From positions 62,290-124,289 of the forward strand of contig NW_019775667.1 of assembly GCF_001039355.2 (NCBI RefSeq): DNA of 62,000 nt, in the 5' to 3' direction. This DNA comes from Lingula anatina (taxonomy: Eukaryota > Brachiopoda > Lingulata > Lingulida > Lingulidae). The position numbers and the translations under genes were made by a program. Shown piece after piece: positions 54,201-54,942 of this stretch (its first letter is position 1; each line of letters starts with the position of its first letter). The notes under the pieces were generated by a model. That model was not told the origin of the DNA. It was given only the letters and a program-made list of their open reading frames with translations, and did not search any database.

Positions 54201-54942
54201 GTTAAGACTTGCAAAAAGAGTTGTCAATTTCAGGTGCCATGGAAACATTTTTTAGAAATCTGTCAGATAAACACCCTTTTAAACTTTTAATCCACTGACC
54301 CACCTTTTGATCAACAAACAGACTAATATAACACTAAGAACACAGAGAAGGGCTGTAAAACAACATTGAATTGGTCAGCAAACAGATTAAAATTAATCAA
54401 TATTAATTAATTGTTTAATGCTAAAAACAACAGAAAGACTTTAGAACAACATTAAATTGGTTGACAAACAGTCTATATAATACTAAGAACACAGAGAAAA
54501 ACTTTAGAACAACATTAAATTGGTTGACAAATAGTCTATATATAACACTTAAGAACACAGAGAAAGACTTCAGAACAACATCAAAGCCAGAAAATATTGC
54601 TTGTATTTAACTCTAAGAAACTTTTCTGGTGATCAATTTAGATCCCATTCTTGAGAAGTTATATAACTACATGTATGATACATTTGATCAAAAGTATATA
54701 AATTTTTTTCCTAGTTCTTTGATTGCCATTTAAGATGTCTTACTTTATTGTTGTGTACTGAATCTGCACAAACAATGTCAGGAACAGAACACATGACAAT
54801 CATTTTATTCAATTTCCTTACAGCATTGTAAATGTGCTGGGGCATTTGAAGGCTGGAATGTGATCATCTGTACAGAGATAAGTAAGGAAGGTGGATTCAA
54901 GAGATTACTTGAGGCTGGAGGTGCCAAGGTCATAGCCACAAG
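5958..54942 (+). CDS. TOPBP1: TOPBP1, multi-BRCT checkpoint and replication scaffold (41 exons, 3' end missing)
   Basis: TOPBP1 binds phosphorylated RAD9, Treslin, MDC1 and other partners through BRCT domains and activates the ATR-ATRIP kinase in the nucleus. Joining the exons gives about 1,507 residues without a stop and collinear with human TOPBP1 (about 1,520). Approximate domains: BRCT0 1-95, BRCT1 100-178, BRCT2 193-285, BRCT3 355-445, BRCT4 533-625, BRCT5 628-722, conserved FL..GK.FHPSFD-type linker motif 868-883, BRCT6 957-1052, ATR-activating region around W1239, BRCT7 1346-1445, start of BRCT8 1474-1507. Phosphate-binding lysines known from the family are present: S149/K150 (BRCT1), K245 (BRCT2), K687 (BRCT5), K1398 (BRCT7). 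The start at 5958 has good context (ACCATGG) and an acceptor 19 bases upstream. The rest of BRCT8, the stop and the 3' UTR were not found. Residue numbers omit the optional exon at 18720-18785. Confidence 0.93.
6532..6704. mobile_element. MITE with 14-bp perfect terminal inverted repeats
   Basis: CTGGGGTAGCGCTA at 6532 and TAGCGCTACCCCAG ending at 6704 are exact inverted copies. gcttg lies directly outside both ends, a likely 5-bp target duplication. Internal ttagcca/tggctaa motifs are also inverted. In TOPBP1 intron 1. Confidence 0.88.
6902..7044 (+). CDS. TOPBP1: TOPBP1 exon 2 (residues 26-73, BRCT0)
   Basis: Flanked by TTTTTCCAG and AG|GTAAAT. Includes the [15 protein letters not shown] motif that matches vertebrate TOPBP1 BRCT0. 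Confidence 0.92.
7951..7996 (+). CDS. TOPBP1: TOPBP1 exon 3 (residues 73-88)
   Basis: 46-base exon flanked by TTATTATAG and GAG|GTAAGA, encoding [15 protein letters not shown] at the end of BRCT0, in phase with both neighbours. Confidence 0.9.
8113..8590. mobile_element. MITE with CAGGGTCCATACAG termini, copy 1
   Basis: Left CAGGGTCCATACAG and right CTGTATGAACCCAG are inverted copies. Internal cttgaaaaatgc and agtacttgaatt motifs are shared with 31703-31993. In intron 3. Confidence 0.78.
8628..8714 (+). CDS. TOPBP1: TOPBP1 exon 4 (residues 89-117, BRCT1 start)
   Basis: Flanked by ATATTCCAG and AGG|GTATGC. Encodes [20 protein letters not shown], matching the human PRAEHPVYN...ISCTSLEK region. 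Confidence 0.93.
9171..9278 (+). CDS. TOPBP1: TOPBP1 exon 5 (residues 118-153, BRCT1 phosphate pocket)
   Basis: Flanked by TTTTACTAG and TTG|GTAAGT. Contains [16 protein letters not shown]149 and K150 correspond to the pocket residues that bind phosphorylated RAD9. Confidence 0.95.
9541..9614 (+). CDS. TOPBP1: TOPBP1 exon 6 (residues 154-178)
   Basis: Flanked by TTGTTCCAG and AAGA|GTGAGT. Encodes the final BRCT1 helix with the typical [15 protein letters not shown] tryptophan motif. Confidence 0.93.
9754..9915 (+). repeat. TOPBP1: 71-bp tandem repeat, three copies, running into TOPBP1 exon 7
   Basis: TAGATATTGTCATGG recurs at 9759 and 9830 and, as TAGGTATTGTCATGG, at 9901. The third copy is the real acceptor plus the first bases of exon 7, so the two upstream copies are duplicated acceptor/exon-edge sequence. 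Confidence 0.85.
9904..10031 (+). CDS. TOPBP1: TOPBP1 exon 7 (residues 178-221, BRCT2 start)
   Basis: Acceptor GTTTTAG ends at 9903; donor CAGG|GTAAGA. Encodes [17 protein letters not shown], matching the human FKCPIFLGCIICVTGL region. The acceptor is the last of three tandem copies. Confidence 0.93.
10239..10304 (+). CDS. TOPBP1: TOPBP1 exon 8 (residues 221-243)
   Basis: Flanked by CCCCTCAG and AAAG|GTAAGA. Encodes [18 protein letters not shown], almost identical in pattern to vertebrate BRCT2. Confidence 0.95.
10684..10839 (+). CDS. TOPBP1: TOPBP1 exon 9 (residues 243-295, BRCT2 end)
   Basis: Flanked by TTCTCCAG and TCAG|GTAAGT. Carries [10 protein letters not shown] with K245, the BRCT2 pocket lysine, followed by the terminal helix and a polar linker. 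Confidence 0.95.
10866..11095 (+). repeat. Degenerate minisatellite, about 55-bp unit, roughly 4-5 copies
   Basis: Units of the form gatgtcactgggtgggtgg...ccaacagctcta repeat through intron 9. They do not resemble the adjacent exon. Confidence 0.7.
11388..11593 (+). CDS. TOPBP1: TOPBP1 exon 10 (residues 295-363, linker and BRCT3 start)
   Basis: Flanked by TTATTGCAG and AAG|GTAAAA. A Ser/Thr/Asn-rich linker (DMSNITNVS is shared with vertebrates) leads into DAFLDGCK, the first strand of BRCT3. Confidence 0.92.
12382..12455 (+). CDS. TOPBP1: TOPBP1 exon 11 (residues 364-388, BRCT3)
   Basis: Flanked by ATTTCAG and AAG|GTATGT. Encodes [18 protein letters not shown], matching human YLCGFSGRKLDKLRRLI. 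Confidence 0.94.
12898..12967 (+). repeat. (ATTT)n microsatellite, about 17 units
   Basis: Uninterrupted TTTA/ATTT tetranucleotide run just upstream of exon 12. The isoleucine/leucine/phenylalanine/tyrosine frame through it is meaningless. Confidence 0.97.
13029..13118 (+). CDS. TOPBP1: TOPBP1 exon 12 (residues 388-418, BRCT3)
   Basis: Flanked by TTTTTCAG and GCAG|GTACAA. Encodes [15 protein letters not shown], nearly the same as human FNQLNEDVTHVIVGD. Confidence 0.95.
13875..14055 (+). repeat. 121-bp tandem duplication in intron 12
   Basis: ccagggacaacccaactcccagg at 13875 recurs as a close copy at 13996, and both are followed by aatgcccatgca. A C-rich run precedes the first copy. Confidence 0.75.
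14361..14483 (+). CDS. TOPBP1: TOPBP1 exon 13 (residues 418-459, BRCT3 end)
   Basis: Flanked by GTTATTTCAG and TTAAG|GTACAC. Encodes [16 protein letters not shown], with the conserved BRCT tryptophan, then a linker. Confidence 0.95.
14498..14706 (+). mobile_element. MITE, GATCGATC family, copy 1
   Basis: About 210 bp with imperfect terminal inverted repeats (CATTCCCATAG... / ...CTGGGAATGGGG) enclosing GATC-rich subterminal palindromes and a conserved core (gggggtaattaactttcgtg). Related copies occur at 32506, 52534 and 53859. Confidence 0.8.
15506..15615 (+). CDS. TOPBP1: TOPBP1 exon 14 (residues 459-496, linker)
   Basis: Flanked by CATATCAG and AGTG|GTGAGC. Polar, acidic linker with [16 protein letters not shown], matching the human ADEDLLSQYENGS position. 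Confidence 0.88.
15811..15984. mobile_element. MITE with long terminal inverted repeats
   Basis: GGCCGCATTCAGAACAGTGG at the left is mirrored by CCACTGTTCTGAGTGCAGCC at the right, including an inner ACTAACTAGT/ACTAGTTAGT pair. About 173 bp, no coding capacity. Confidence 0.82.
16039..16149 (+). CDS. TOPBP1: TOPBP1 exon 15 (residues 496-533, acidic linker)
   Basis: Acceptor AATTTTAAG; donor GAAG|GTCTGG is weak but keeps phase 1 into the next exon. Encodes an acidic, glutamine-rich linker ([18 protein letters not shown]). Confidence 0.8.
16368..16728. mobile_element. MITE with CAGACATGCTG termini
   Basis: Left end CAGACATGCTGAAAC is the reverse complement, with small changes, of the right end TTTTCAGCATGTCTG. 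Internal repeats of CGGTCCGATCGGTC type near both ends. A 151-codon minus-strand open frame mostly lies inside it and is not a gene. Confidence 0.75.
16816..18027 (+). repeat. Exact 610-offset duplication across a single-N gap (assembly artefact)
   Basis: 16816 to about 17423 and 17426 to about 18027 read the same throughout, each ending in a long T run; an N at 17425 separates them. Identity including low-complexity sequence points to two overlapping contig ends placed side by side. It lies wholly in intron 15. Confidence 0.88.
18341..18436 (+). CDS. TOPBP1: TOPBP1 exon 16 (residues 533-565, BRCT4 start)
   Basis: Flanked by TATATTGCAG and AAAG|GTCAAT. Encodes [19 protein letters not shown], matching human GLFSQKSFLVLGFSNENES. 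Confidence 0.94.
18720..18785 (+). CDS. TOPBP1: Optional 66-bp cassette exon of TOPBP1 (22 residues in BRCT4)
   Basis: Acceptor TTTTTATCAG and donor AACAG|GTACAT bound 66 stop-free bases in phase 1, the same phase as exons 16 and 18. Inclusion would add an acidic peptide containing [10 protein letters not shown] between the first helix and second strand of BRCT4. Skipping it gives [12 protein letters not shown], which aligns directly with vertebrate TOPBP1, so it is probably alternative or rarely used. Confidence 0.5.
20011..20120 (+). CDS. TOPBP1: TOPBP1 exon 18 (residues 565-601, BRCT4)
   Basis: Flanked by CTCCCTCCCAG and CTG|GTAAGT. Encodes [19 protein letters not shown], matching human ADYAVVPLLGCEVEATV. 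Confidence 0.95.
20403..20575. mobile_element. Probable MITE in intron 18
   Basis: gcaggggcacagtaatt... to ...cctcttctcattctgaatgg; shares several motifs with 51940-52165. Termini not clearly paired. Confidence 0.35.
20677..20789 (+). CDS. TOPBP1: TOPBP1 exon 19 (residues 602-639, BRCT4 end to BRCT5 start)
   Basis: Flanked by TTCTTTCAG and TCAG|GTCAGT. Encodes [12 protein letters not shown] then PLEGCVLSV, the BRCT4-BRCT5 junction also seen in human (DPKSNPLFTPV, PLEDCVISF). Confidence 0.95.
21397..21456 (+). CDS. TOPBP1: TOPBP1 exon 20 (residues 639-659, BRCT5)
   Basis: Flanked by TTTCCAG and CCAA|GTAAGT. Encodes [20 protein letters not shown], the first helix of BRCT5. Confidence 0.94.
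22281..22409 (+). CDS. TOPBP1: TOPBP1 exon 21 (residues 659-702, BRCT5 pocket)
   Basis: Acceptor ATCTTTGAAG, donor GCCA|GTAAGT. Encodes [21 protein letters not shown]687 matches the BRCT5 phosphate-binding lysine. Confidence 0.95.
22718..22782 (+). CDS. TOPBP1: TOPBP1 exon 22 (residues 702-724, BRCT5 end)
   Basis: Flanked by GATATTTCAG and AAAG|GTTAGA. Encodes [19 protein letters not shown], equal in pattern to human WLLETARTGKRADESHFLI. Confidence 0.94.
23171..23520 (+). CDS. TOPBP1: TOPBP1 exon 23 (residues 724-840, disordered linker)
   Basis: Flanked by CTGTATTTCAG and ATG|GTGAGT. The largest exon of the gene found here; a lysine/glutamate-rich, low-complexity linker after BRCT5 with no recognised domain. 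The open frame runs on past the donor, but in-frame joining to the next exon favours splicing. Confidence 0.85.
24921..25052 (+). CDS. TOPBP1: TOPBP1 exon 24 (residues 841-884)
   Basis: Flanked by TCCTCTCCAG and CAG|GTTACA. Ends with [19 protein letters not shown], matching the linker motif TPSKFLSKDKLFKPSFDV of human TOPBP1. Confidence 0.93.
25441..25527 (+). CDS. TOPBP1: TOPBP1 exon 25 (residues 885-913)
   Basis: Flanked by GTATTTTAG and CTG|GTTAGT. Arginine/serine-rich linker ([14 protein letters not shown]), possibly contributing to nuclear localisation. Confidence 0.85.
25855..26420 (+). repeat. Dispersed repeat family, 'gtctgtacacat' type, several degenerate units
   Basis: Starts gtctgtacacataaccatcag and then repeats a block of the form acttanaggactgatgaatat...caggttaagtt...cttgat about three times. 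Related blocks occur at 40300, 49160 and elsewhere. Confidence 0.6.
26448..26639 (+). mobile_element. TTAA-type MITE, left-truncated copy
   Basis: Aligns by eye with the right two thirds of the complete elements at 48608 and 41009 (gaatgtgggaatggattcattaaccattg) and ends GTTACCCCTTTAA. Confidence 0.7.
27130..27300 (+). pseudogene. Relic of a Penelope-like reverse transcriptase
   Basis: One frame reads [20 protein letters not shown] and, after an in-frame stop, [18 protein letters not shown]. These match the GT.MAPSYANLFM and F.IWTHGEEEL..F motifs of Penelope-type and related reverse transcriptases. Stops in frame and the short length show it is dead. It lies in TOPBP1 intron 25, same strand. 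Confidence 0.65.
27396..27550 (+). other. Basic open reading segment downstream of the RT relic
   Basis: A frame containing [20 protein letters not shown] and then [20 protein letters not shown] ends at TAA 27550. It is not in a splice context compatible with TOPBP1 exons 25 and 26. It may be part of the same dead retroelement or a different gene fragment; not recognised. Confidence 0.25.
27720..28770 (+). repeat. Dispersed repeat family, cluster of about four degenerate units
   Basis: Landmarks tttttgtgaaatnttcatttttcac, attggcattttcag and ggtggtgattatgc recur near 27740, 28048, 28236 and 28625. Spacing is irregular, so this is a decayed cluster rather than a clean satellite. Confidence 0.65.
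28815..28928 (+). CDS. TOPBP1: TOPBP1 exon 26 (residues 914-951, linker)
   Basis: Flanked by TATGTTGCAG and [27 protein letters not shown] occupies the place of human PLSEVIVKNLQLALANSS. Confidence 0.85.
29124..29284. mobile_element. MITE with AGGCCCGTAGCCAG termini, copy 1
   Basis: Left AGGCCCGTAGCCAG mirrors right CTGGCTATGGGCCT. Internal paired motifs gtggacctttttcc and gtggaccttttccc. A second copy lies at 40670. Confidence 0.78.
29741..29890 (+). CDS. TOPBP1: TOPBP1 exon 27 (residues 952-1001, BRCT6 start)
   Basis: Flanked by GTAGTTCCAG and CAA|GTAAGT. Encodes [20 protein letters not shown] then [19 protein letters not shown], closely matching human BRCT6. A decayed copy of the acceptor region lies about 680 bases upstream. 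Confidence 0.95.
31427..31510 (+). CDS. TOPBP1: TOPBP1 exon 28 (residues 1002-1029, BRCT6)
   Basis: Flanked by TTTTTTAG and ATG|GTAAGT. Encodes [20 protein letters not shown], matching human NDTNREYKSVKERGVHIVSE. Confidence 0.95.
31485..31625 (+). repeat. TOPBP1: Tandem repeat spanning the exon 28 donor
   Basis: The exon end and donor (ctggctgcaaatggtaagtt) are followed by three degraded copies: gctgctgtgtggtaagttc, actggttgctgtatgggatg and actggctgttatatgggaag, each followed by atggta. Confidence 0.65.
31703..31993. mobile_element. MITE with CAGGGTTC termini, copy 2
   Basis: Begins CAGGGTTCACACGGG and ends TGTATGAACCCTG, with internal ccttgaaaagtacttgaattt repeats on the way. The same termini and internal motif occur at 8113-8590. 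The CAGGG ends resemble hAT-type MITEs. Confidence 0.78.
32098..32262. mobile_element. hAT-like MITE, CAGGGGCGGAT family, copy 1
   Basis: Left end CAGGGGCGGATTTA and right end GGATCTACCCCTG are inverted copies. The flanks share agtaatt immediately outside each end, a probable target-site duplication as expected for hAT (8 bp). Copy 2 at 39024. Confidence 0.85.
32391..32459 (+). CDS. TOPBP1: TOPBP1 exon 29 (residues 1030-1052, BRCT6 end)
   Basis: Flanked by TTGATTTACAG and TTG|GTAAGC. Encodes [20 protein letters not shown], equal in pattern to human CKHLPESLYPHTYNPK. Confidence 0.94.
32506..32712 (+). mobile_element. MITE, GATCGATC family, copy 2
   Basis: Same orientation as copy 1. Ends CCATTCCCACAGATTTTAGA and GATCGATCTAAATCTGTGGG form imperfect terminal inverted repeats; the core ggaggtaattaacttttgtg matches. 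Confidence 0.82.
33380..35095. other. GC-richer block in intron 29, origin unknown
   Basis: Compared with its surroundings, 33395-33610 and 34680-35090 are rich in CpG, cgtg and tgca motifs, and 34137-34280 has several CpGs. Open frames of 116, 78 and 64 codons exist but show no recognisable family, no splice context and no similarity to TOPBP1. The right end (gtgactgaggctt) looks like a transposon terminus, but I could not find its partner. Possibly one or more decayed DNA elements. Confidence 0.35.
35500..35870 (+). repeat. Dispersed repeat family copy
   Basis: Contains gatatagctcaaattngaaaacc, tctggcattttcaaagcg, catgggcctgcagcattatg and ttgacagctctgctgccttgt, the landmarks of the cluster at 27720-28770. 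Confidence 0.65.
36088..36336 (+). CDS. TOPBP1: TOPBP1 exon 30 (residues 1053-1135, proline-rich linker)
   Basis: The acceptor TTTTAGCAG is a NAGNAG tandem, so the exon can start at 36085 (one extra Gln) or 36088. Donor AAG|GTGACA. Encodes [11 protein letters not shown], a [17 protein letters not shown] proline run and an acidic tail; no equivalent proline tract is known to me in vertebrate TOPBP1. Confidence 0.85.
36393..37030 (+). mobile_element. Diverged repeat with a second element nested inside
   Basis: The outer parts (36393-36474, 36860-37030) resemble the GATCGATC MITE family loosely (gggggtaataaactatcg, agcaatttagtgagaaacccc). The inner segment, about 36474-36855, is bounded by CTTAAAGGTACA and TGTGTCTTTAAG, inverted copies of each other, and resembles 43990-44299 in reverse orientation. 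Confidence 0.55.
37478..37551 (+). CDS. TOPBP1: TOPBP1 exon 31 (residues 1136-1160)
   Basis: Flanked by TATTCTCAG and CCAA|GTAAGT. Encodes [18 protein letters not shown], matching human LEMRENFQKQLQEIMSAT. Confidence 0.93.
37740..38210 (+). repeat. Dispersed repeat family copy
   Basis: Carries cctgaagtacaagttgcattagaaaaac, attggcattttgaagttgtgac, and aaaggaaaaccatgttact; same family as 27720-28770. Confidence 0.65.
38907..38947 (+). CDS. TOPBP1: TOPBP1 exon 32 (residues 1160-1174)
   Basis: 41-base exon flanked by TTTCTACCAG and AACT|GTAAGT, encoding the basic [13 protein letters not shown]. Human has GQRTSLSRSG at this place. Small but in phase on both sides. Confidence 0.8.
39024..39166. 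mobile_element. hAT-like MITE, CAGGGGCGGAT family, copy 2
   Basis: CAGGGGCGGATAGAG and GGATCCGCCCCTG are terminal inverted repeats; taggt lies immediately outside both ends. The interior (gacagtcaaaaatggaggatgg) matches copy 1 at 32098. Confidence 0.85.
39717..39809 (+). CDS. TOPBP1: TOPBP1 exon 33 (residues 1174-1205)
   Basis: Flanked by TTGGTTTCAG and GCAG|GTAAAG. Serine-rich linker ([19 protein letters not shown]), parallel to the human SSTPDSTRSARSGRS stretch. Confidence 0.85.
40190..40530 (+). repeat. Dispersed repeat family, gacacagatgtgtc head
   Basis: Begins with the palindrome gacacagatgtgtc followed by tgtacacatagccatcac, gcgtctgtc, then acttacag...ggttaagttcgaaaatcagc. The same head occurs at 49168. 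Confidence 0.6.
40670..40836. mobile_element. MITE with AGGCCTGTAGCTAG termini, copy 2
   Basis: Same layout as 29124-29284: AGGCCTGTAGCTAG at the left, CTAGCTATAGGACTGC at the right, paired tacctttttcc / tggaccttttccc inside, plus a long G run. Confidence 0.72.
40876..40913 (+). repeat. (CA)n microsatellite
   Basis: About 19 CA units without interruption in intron 33. Confidence 0.97.
41009..41328 (-). mobile_element. TTAA-type MITE, complete copy, reverse orientation
   Basis: Bounded by TTAA at 41009-41012 and 41325-41328, with AAGGACAACAAC and GTTATCCTT ends. The interior is the reverse complement of the element at 48608 (for example ccacaaaaatggcagt versus aaaacagcaat). Confidence 0.8.
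41354..41398 (+). CDS. TOPBP1: TOPBP1 exon 34 (residues 1205-1220)
   Basis: 45-base exon flanked by TGTTGACAG and TCTG|GTAAGT, encoding [15 protein letters not shown]. It begins only 26 bases beyond the right TTAA of the MITE at 41009. Confidence 0.78.
42203..42255 (+). repeat. (GT)n(GA)n compound microsatellite
   Basis: Alternating GT run passing directly into a GA run, just upstream of exon 35. Confidence 0.95.
42299..42374 (+). CDS. TOPBP1: TOPBP1 exon 35 (residues 1220-1245, ATR-activating segment)
   Basis: Flanked by TTTACTTCAG and GCCG|GTATGC. Ends with GWDDPVSR, matching human IWDDPTAREE; W1239 corresponds to the tryptophan (human W1145) needed for ATR activation. Confidence 0.95.
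42718..42871 (+). CDS. TOPBP1: TOPBP1 exon 36 (residues 1245-1296)
   Basis: Acceptor TTCTATGCTAG, donor [20 protein letters not shown] continues the ATR-activating region (human ERARLASNLQ), followed by a charged Ser-Pro linker. Confidence 0.92.
42905..43620. repeat. GCATTC-rich low-complexity element
   Basis: About 700 bases packed with gcattc, gtattc and gaatg motifs at short spacing on both strands. The ends ggctgaatgagctagaat and ccggctcattcttcttg contain inverted GAATGAGC/GCTCATTC, suggesting a foldback or MITE-like unit in intron 36. Confidence 0.6.
43990..44299 (-). mobile_element. MITE related to the nested element at 36474
   Basis: Right end TGTACCTTTAAG; reading backwards, ggattcccagtaac, aataaatggaattaatcactc and ttgccacaaaggac match 36474-36855 in order. 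The left limit is uncertain. Confidence 0.6.
44340..46508. other. Most of the right part of intron 36
   Basis: No exon recognised. Holds T/C and A runs near 44370-44420, and a segment at 44640-44790 sharing motifs (aaggtctgttacagtgggc) with 18540-18700. Confidence 0.4.
46509..46566 (+). CDS. TOPBP1: TOPBP1 exon 37 (residues 1297-1316)
   Basis: Flanked by TTCTCCTACAG and ATAG|GTAATT. Short linker [20 protein letters not shown] (CT)n run follows the donor at 46569-46599. Confidence 0.8.
46685..46815 (+). CDS. TOPBP1: TOPBP1 exon 38 (residues 1316-1359, BRCT7 start)
   Basis: Acceptor CACCTTTTAAG, donor CAG|GTAGAT. Acidic linker then [12 protein letters not shown], matching human KQYIFQLSSLNPQ. 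Confidence 0.92.
47260..47810 (+). repeat. Dispersed repeat family, two tandem units
   Basis: attttcaaggtgggactttgaa at 47262 recurs as attttcagggtgtgactttgc at 47588; each is followed by catgggcttgaagacc-type sequence and gaccattaaagg. Includes uninterrupted tatgctgttaagcatttgg, the empty-site form of the junction at 48608. Confidence 0.7.
47859..47952 (+). CDS. TOPBP1: TOPBP1 exon 39 (residues 1360-1391, BRCT7)
   Basis: Flanked by TTTTTCCAG and GTAG|GTTAGT. Encodes [19 protein letters not shown] then THLVV, matching human LIEKLGGLVIEKQCFDPTC. Confidence 0.95.
47937..48052 (+). repeat. TOPBP1: 42-bp tandem repeat copying the exon 39 donor
   Basis: acacatcttgtagtag|gttagttattatgcacag is present three times (junctions at 47952, 47994 and 48036) with few changes, so the exon end and its donor exist in triplicate. 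Confidence 0.9.
48290..48607 (+). repeat. Dispersed repeat family copy interrupted by a MITE
   Basis: Family landmarks (ttggtggtgactattctgttaa, cacatattggcaatttcaagg) run up to gtatgctg, continue after the MITE at 48608-48953 with gcattatgtaatattgc, and extend to about 49130. Confidence 0.75.
48608..48953 (+). mobile_element. TTAA-type MITE, complete copy
   Basis: Ends TTAAAGGGATAACAAC and GTTGTTATCCCTTTAA are perfect inverted copies over 16 bases. The outer TTAA is present on both sides, and paralogous uninterrupted repeats in the window (tatgctgttaagcatt) show a single TTAA, so TTAA is the target duplication, as in piggyBac-type elements. Confidence 0.88.
49155..49340 (+). repeat. Dispersed repeat family, gacatagatgtgtc head
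   Basis: gacatagatgtgtctgtacatatagccgtcacctgcgtctgtcg followed by the acttacagaactgatgaatattcat block, as at 40300. Confidence 0.6.
50736..50842 (+). CDS. TOPBP1: TOPBP1 exon 40 (residues 1391-1426, BRCT7 pocket)
   Basis: Preceded by an 18-base T run and GTAG; donor [29 protein letters not shown] carries K1398, matching the BRCT7 pocket lysine (human K1317), and the conserved tryptophan. Confidence 0.96.
50885..51670 (+). mobile_element. LINE (non-LTR retrotransposon) 3' fragment
   Basis: Frames in order contain [55 protein letters not shown] and [12 protein letters not shown], the typical region after the reverse transcriptase in LINE ORF2 proteins. Frame changes and stops show it is dead. 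It is 5'-truncated and sits in TOPBP1 intron 40 on the gene's own strand. Confidence 0.75.
51940..52165. mobile_element. Probable MITE related to 20403-20575
   Basis: Shares gagatttaatcc/aaatctcagctc, gggagaccat and gtccatatttag-type motifs with 20403-20575; the right edge ctgttctgaatacac resembles the MITE ends at 15811. Its limits are unclear and it comes to within a few tens of bases of exon 41. Confidence 0.4.
52178..52300 (+). CDS. TOPBP1: TOPBP1 exon 41 (residues 1427-1467, BRCT7-8 connector)
   Basis: Flanked by CCCCTTTCAG and [25 protein letters not shown] then [14 protein letters not shown], equivalent to human DYEWGSSSILDVL and AAMRWRKKIQQRQ. Confidence 0.94.
52534..52742 (-). mobile_element. 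MITE, GATCGATC family, copy 3
   Basis: Opposite orientation to copies 1 and 2. Ends TTCCATAGATTAGATCGACC and GATCGATCTAAAATCTATGG form terminal inverted repeats. Confidence 0.85.
53859..54071 (-). mobile_element. MITE, GATCGATC family, copy 4
   Basis: Same orientation as copy 3. The left end contains a small internal duplication of agatttagat; the core gttaattacccccttacagc is kept. Confidence 0.85.
54305..54590 (+). repeat. Minisatellite, about 70-75-bp unit, roughly 4 copies
   Basis: Units contain aagaacacagagaaagacttt, agaacaacattaaattgg and tgacaaacagtctatataa, with an AT-rich interruption in the first half. Confidence 0.8.
54824..54942 (+). CDS. TOPBP1: TOPBP1 exon 42 (residues 1468-1507, BRCT8 start); last exon found
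   Basis: Flanked by TTTCCTTACAG and [31 protein letters not shown] then [15 protein letters not shown] match the start of human BRCT8. Without splicing, the frame ends at TGA 54945-54947, directly after the donor. The remaining roughly 70-90 residues were not found in the window. Confidence 0.93.
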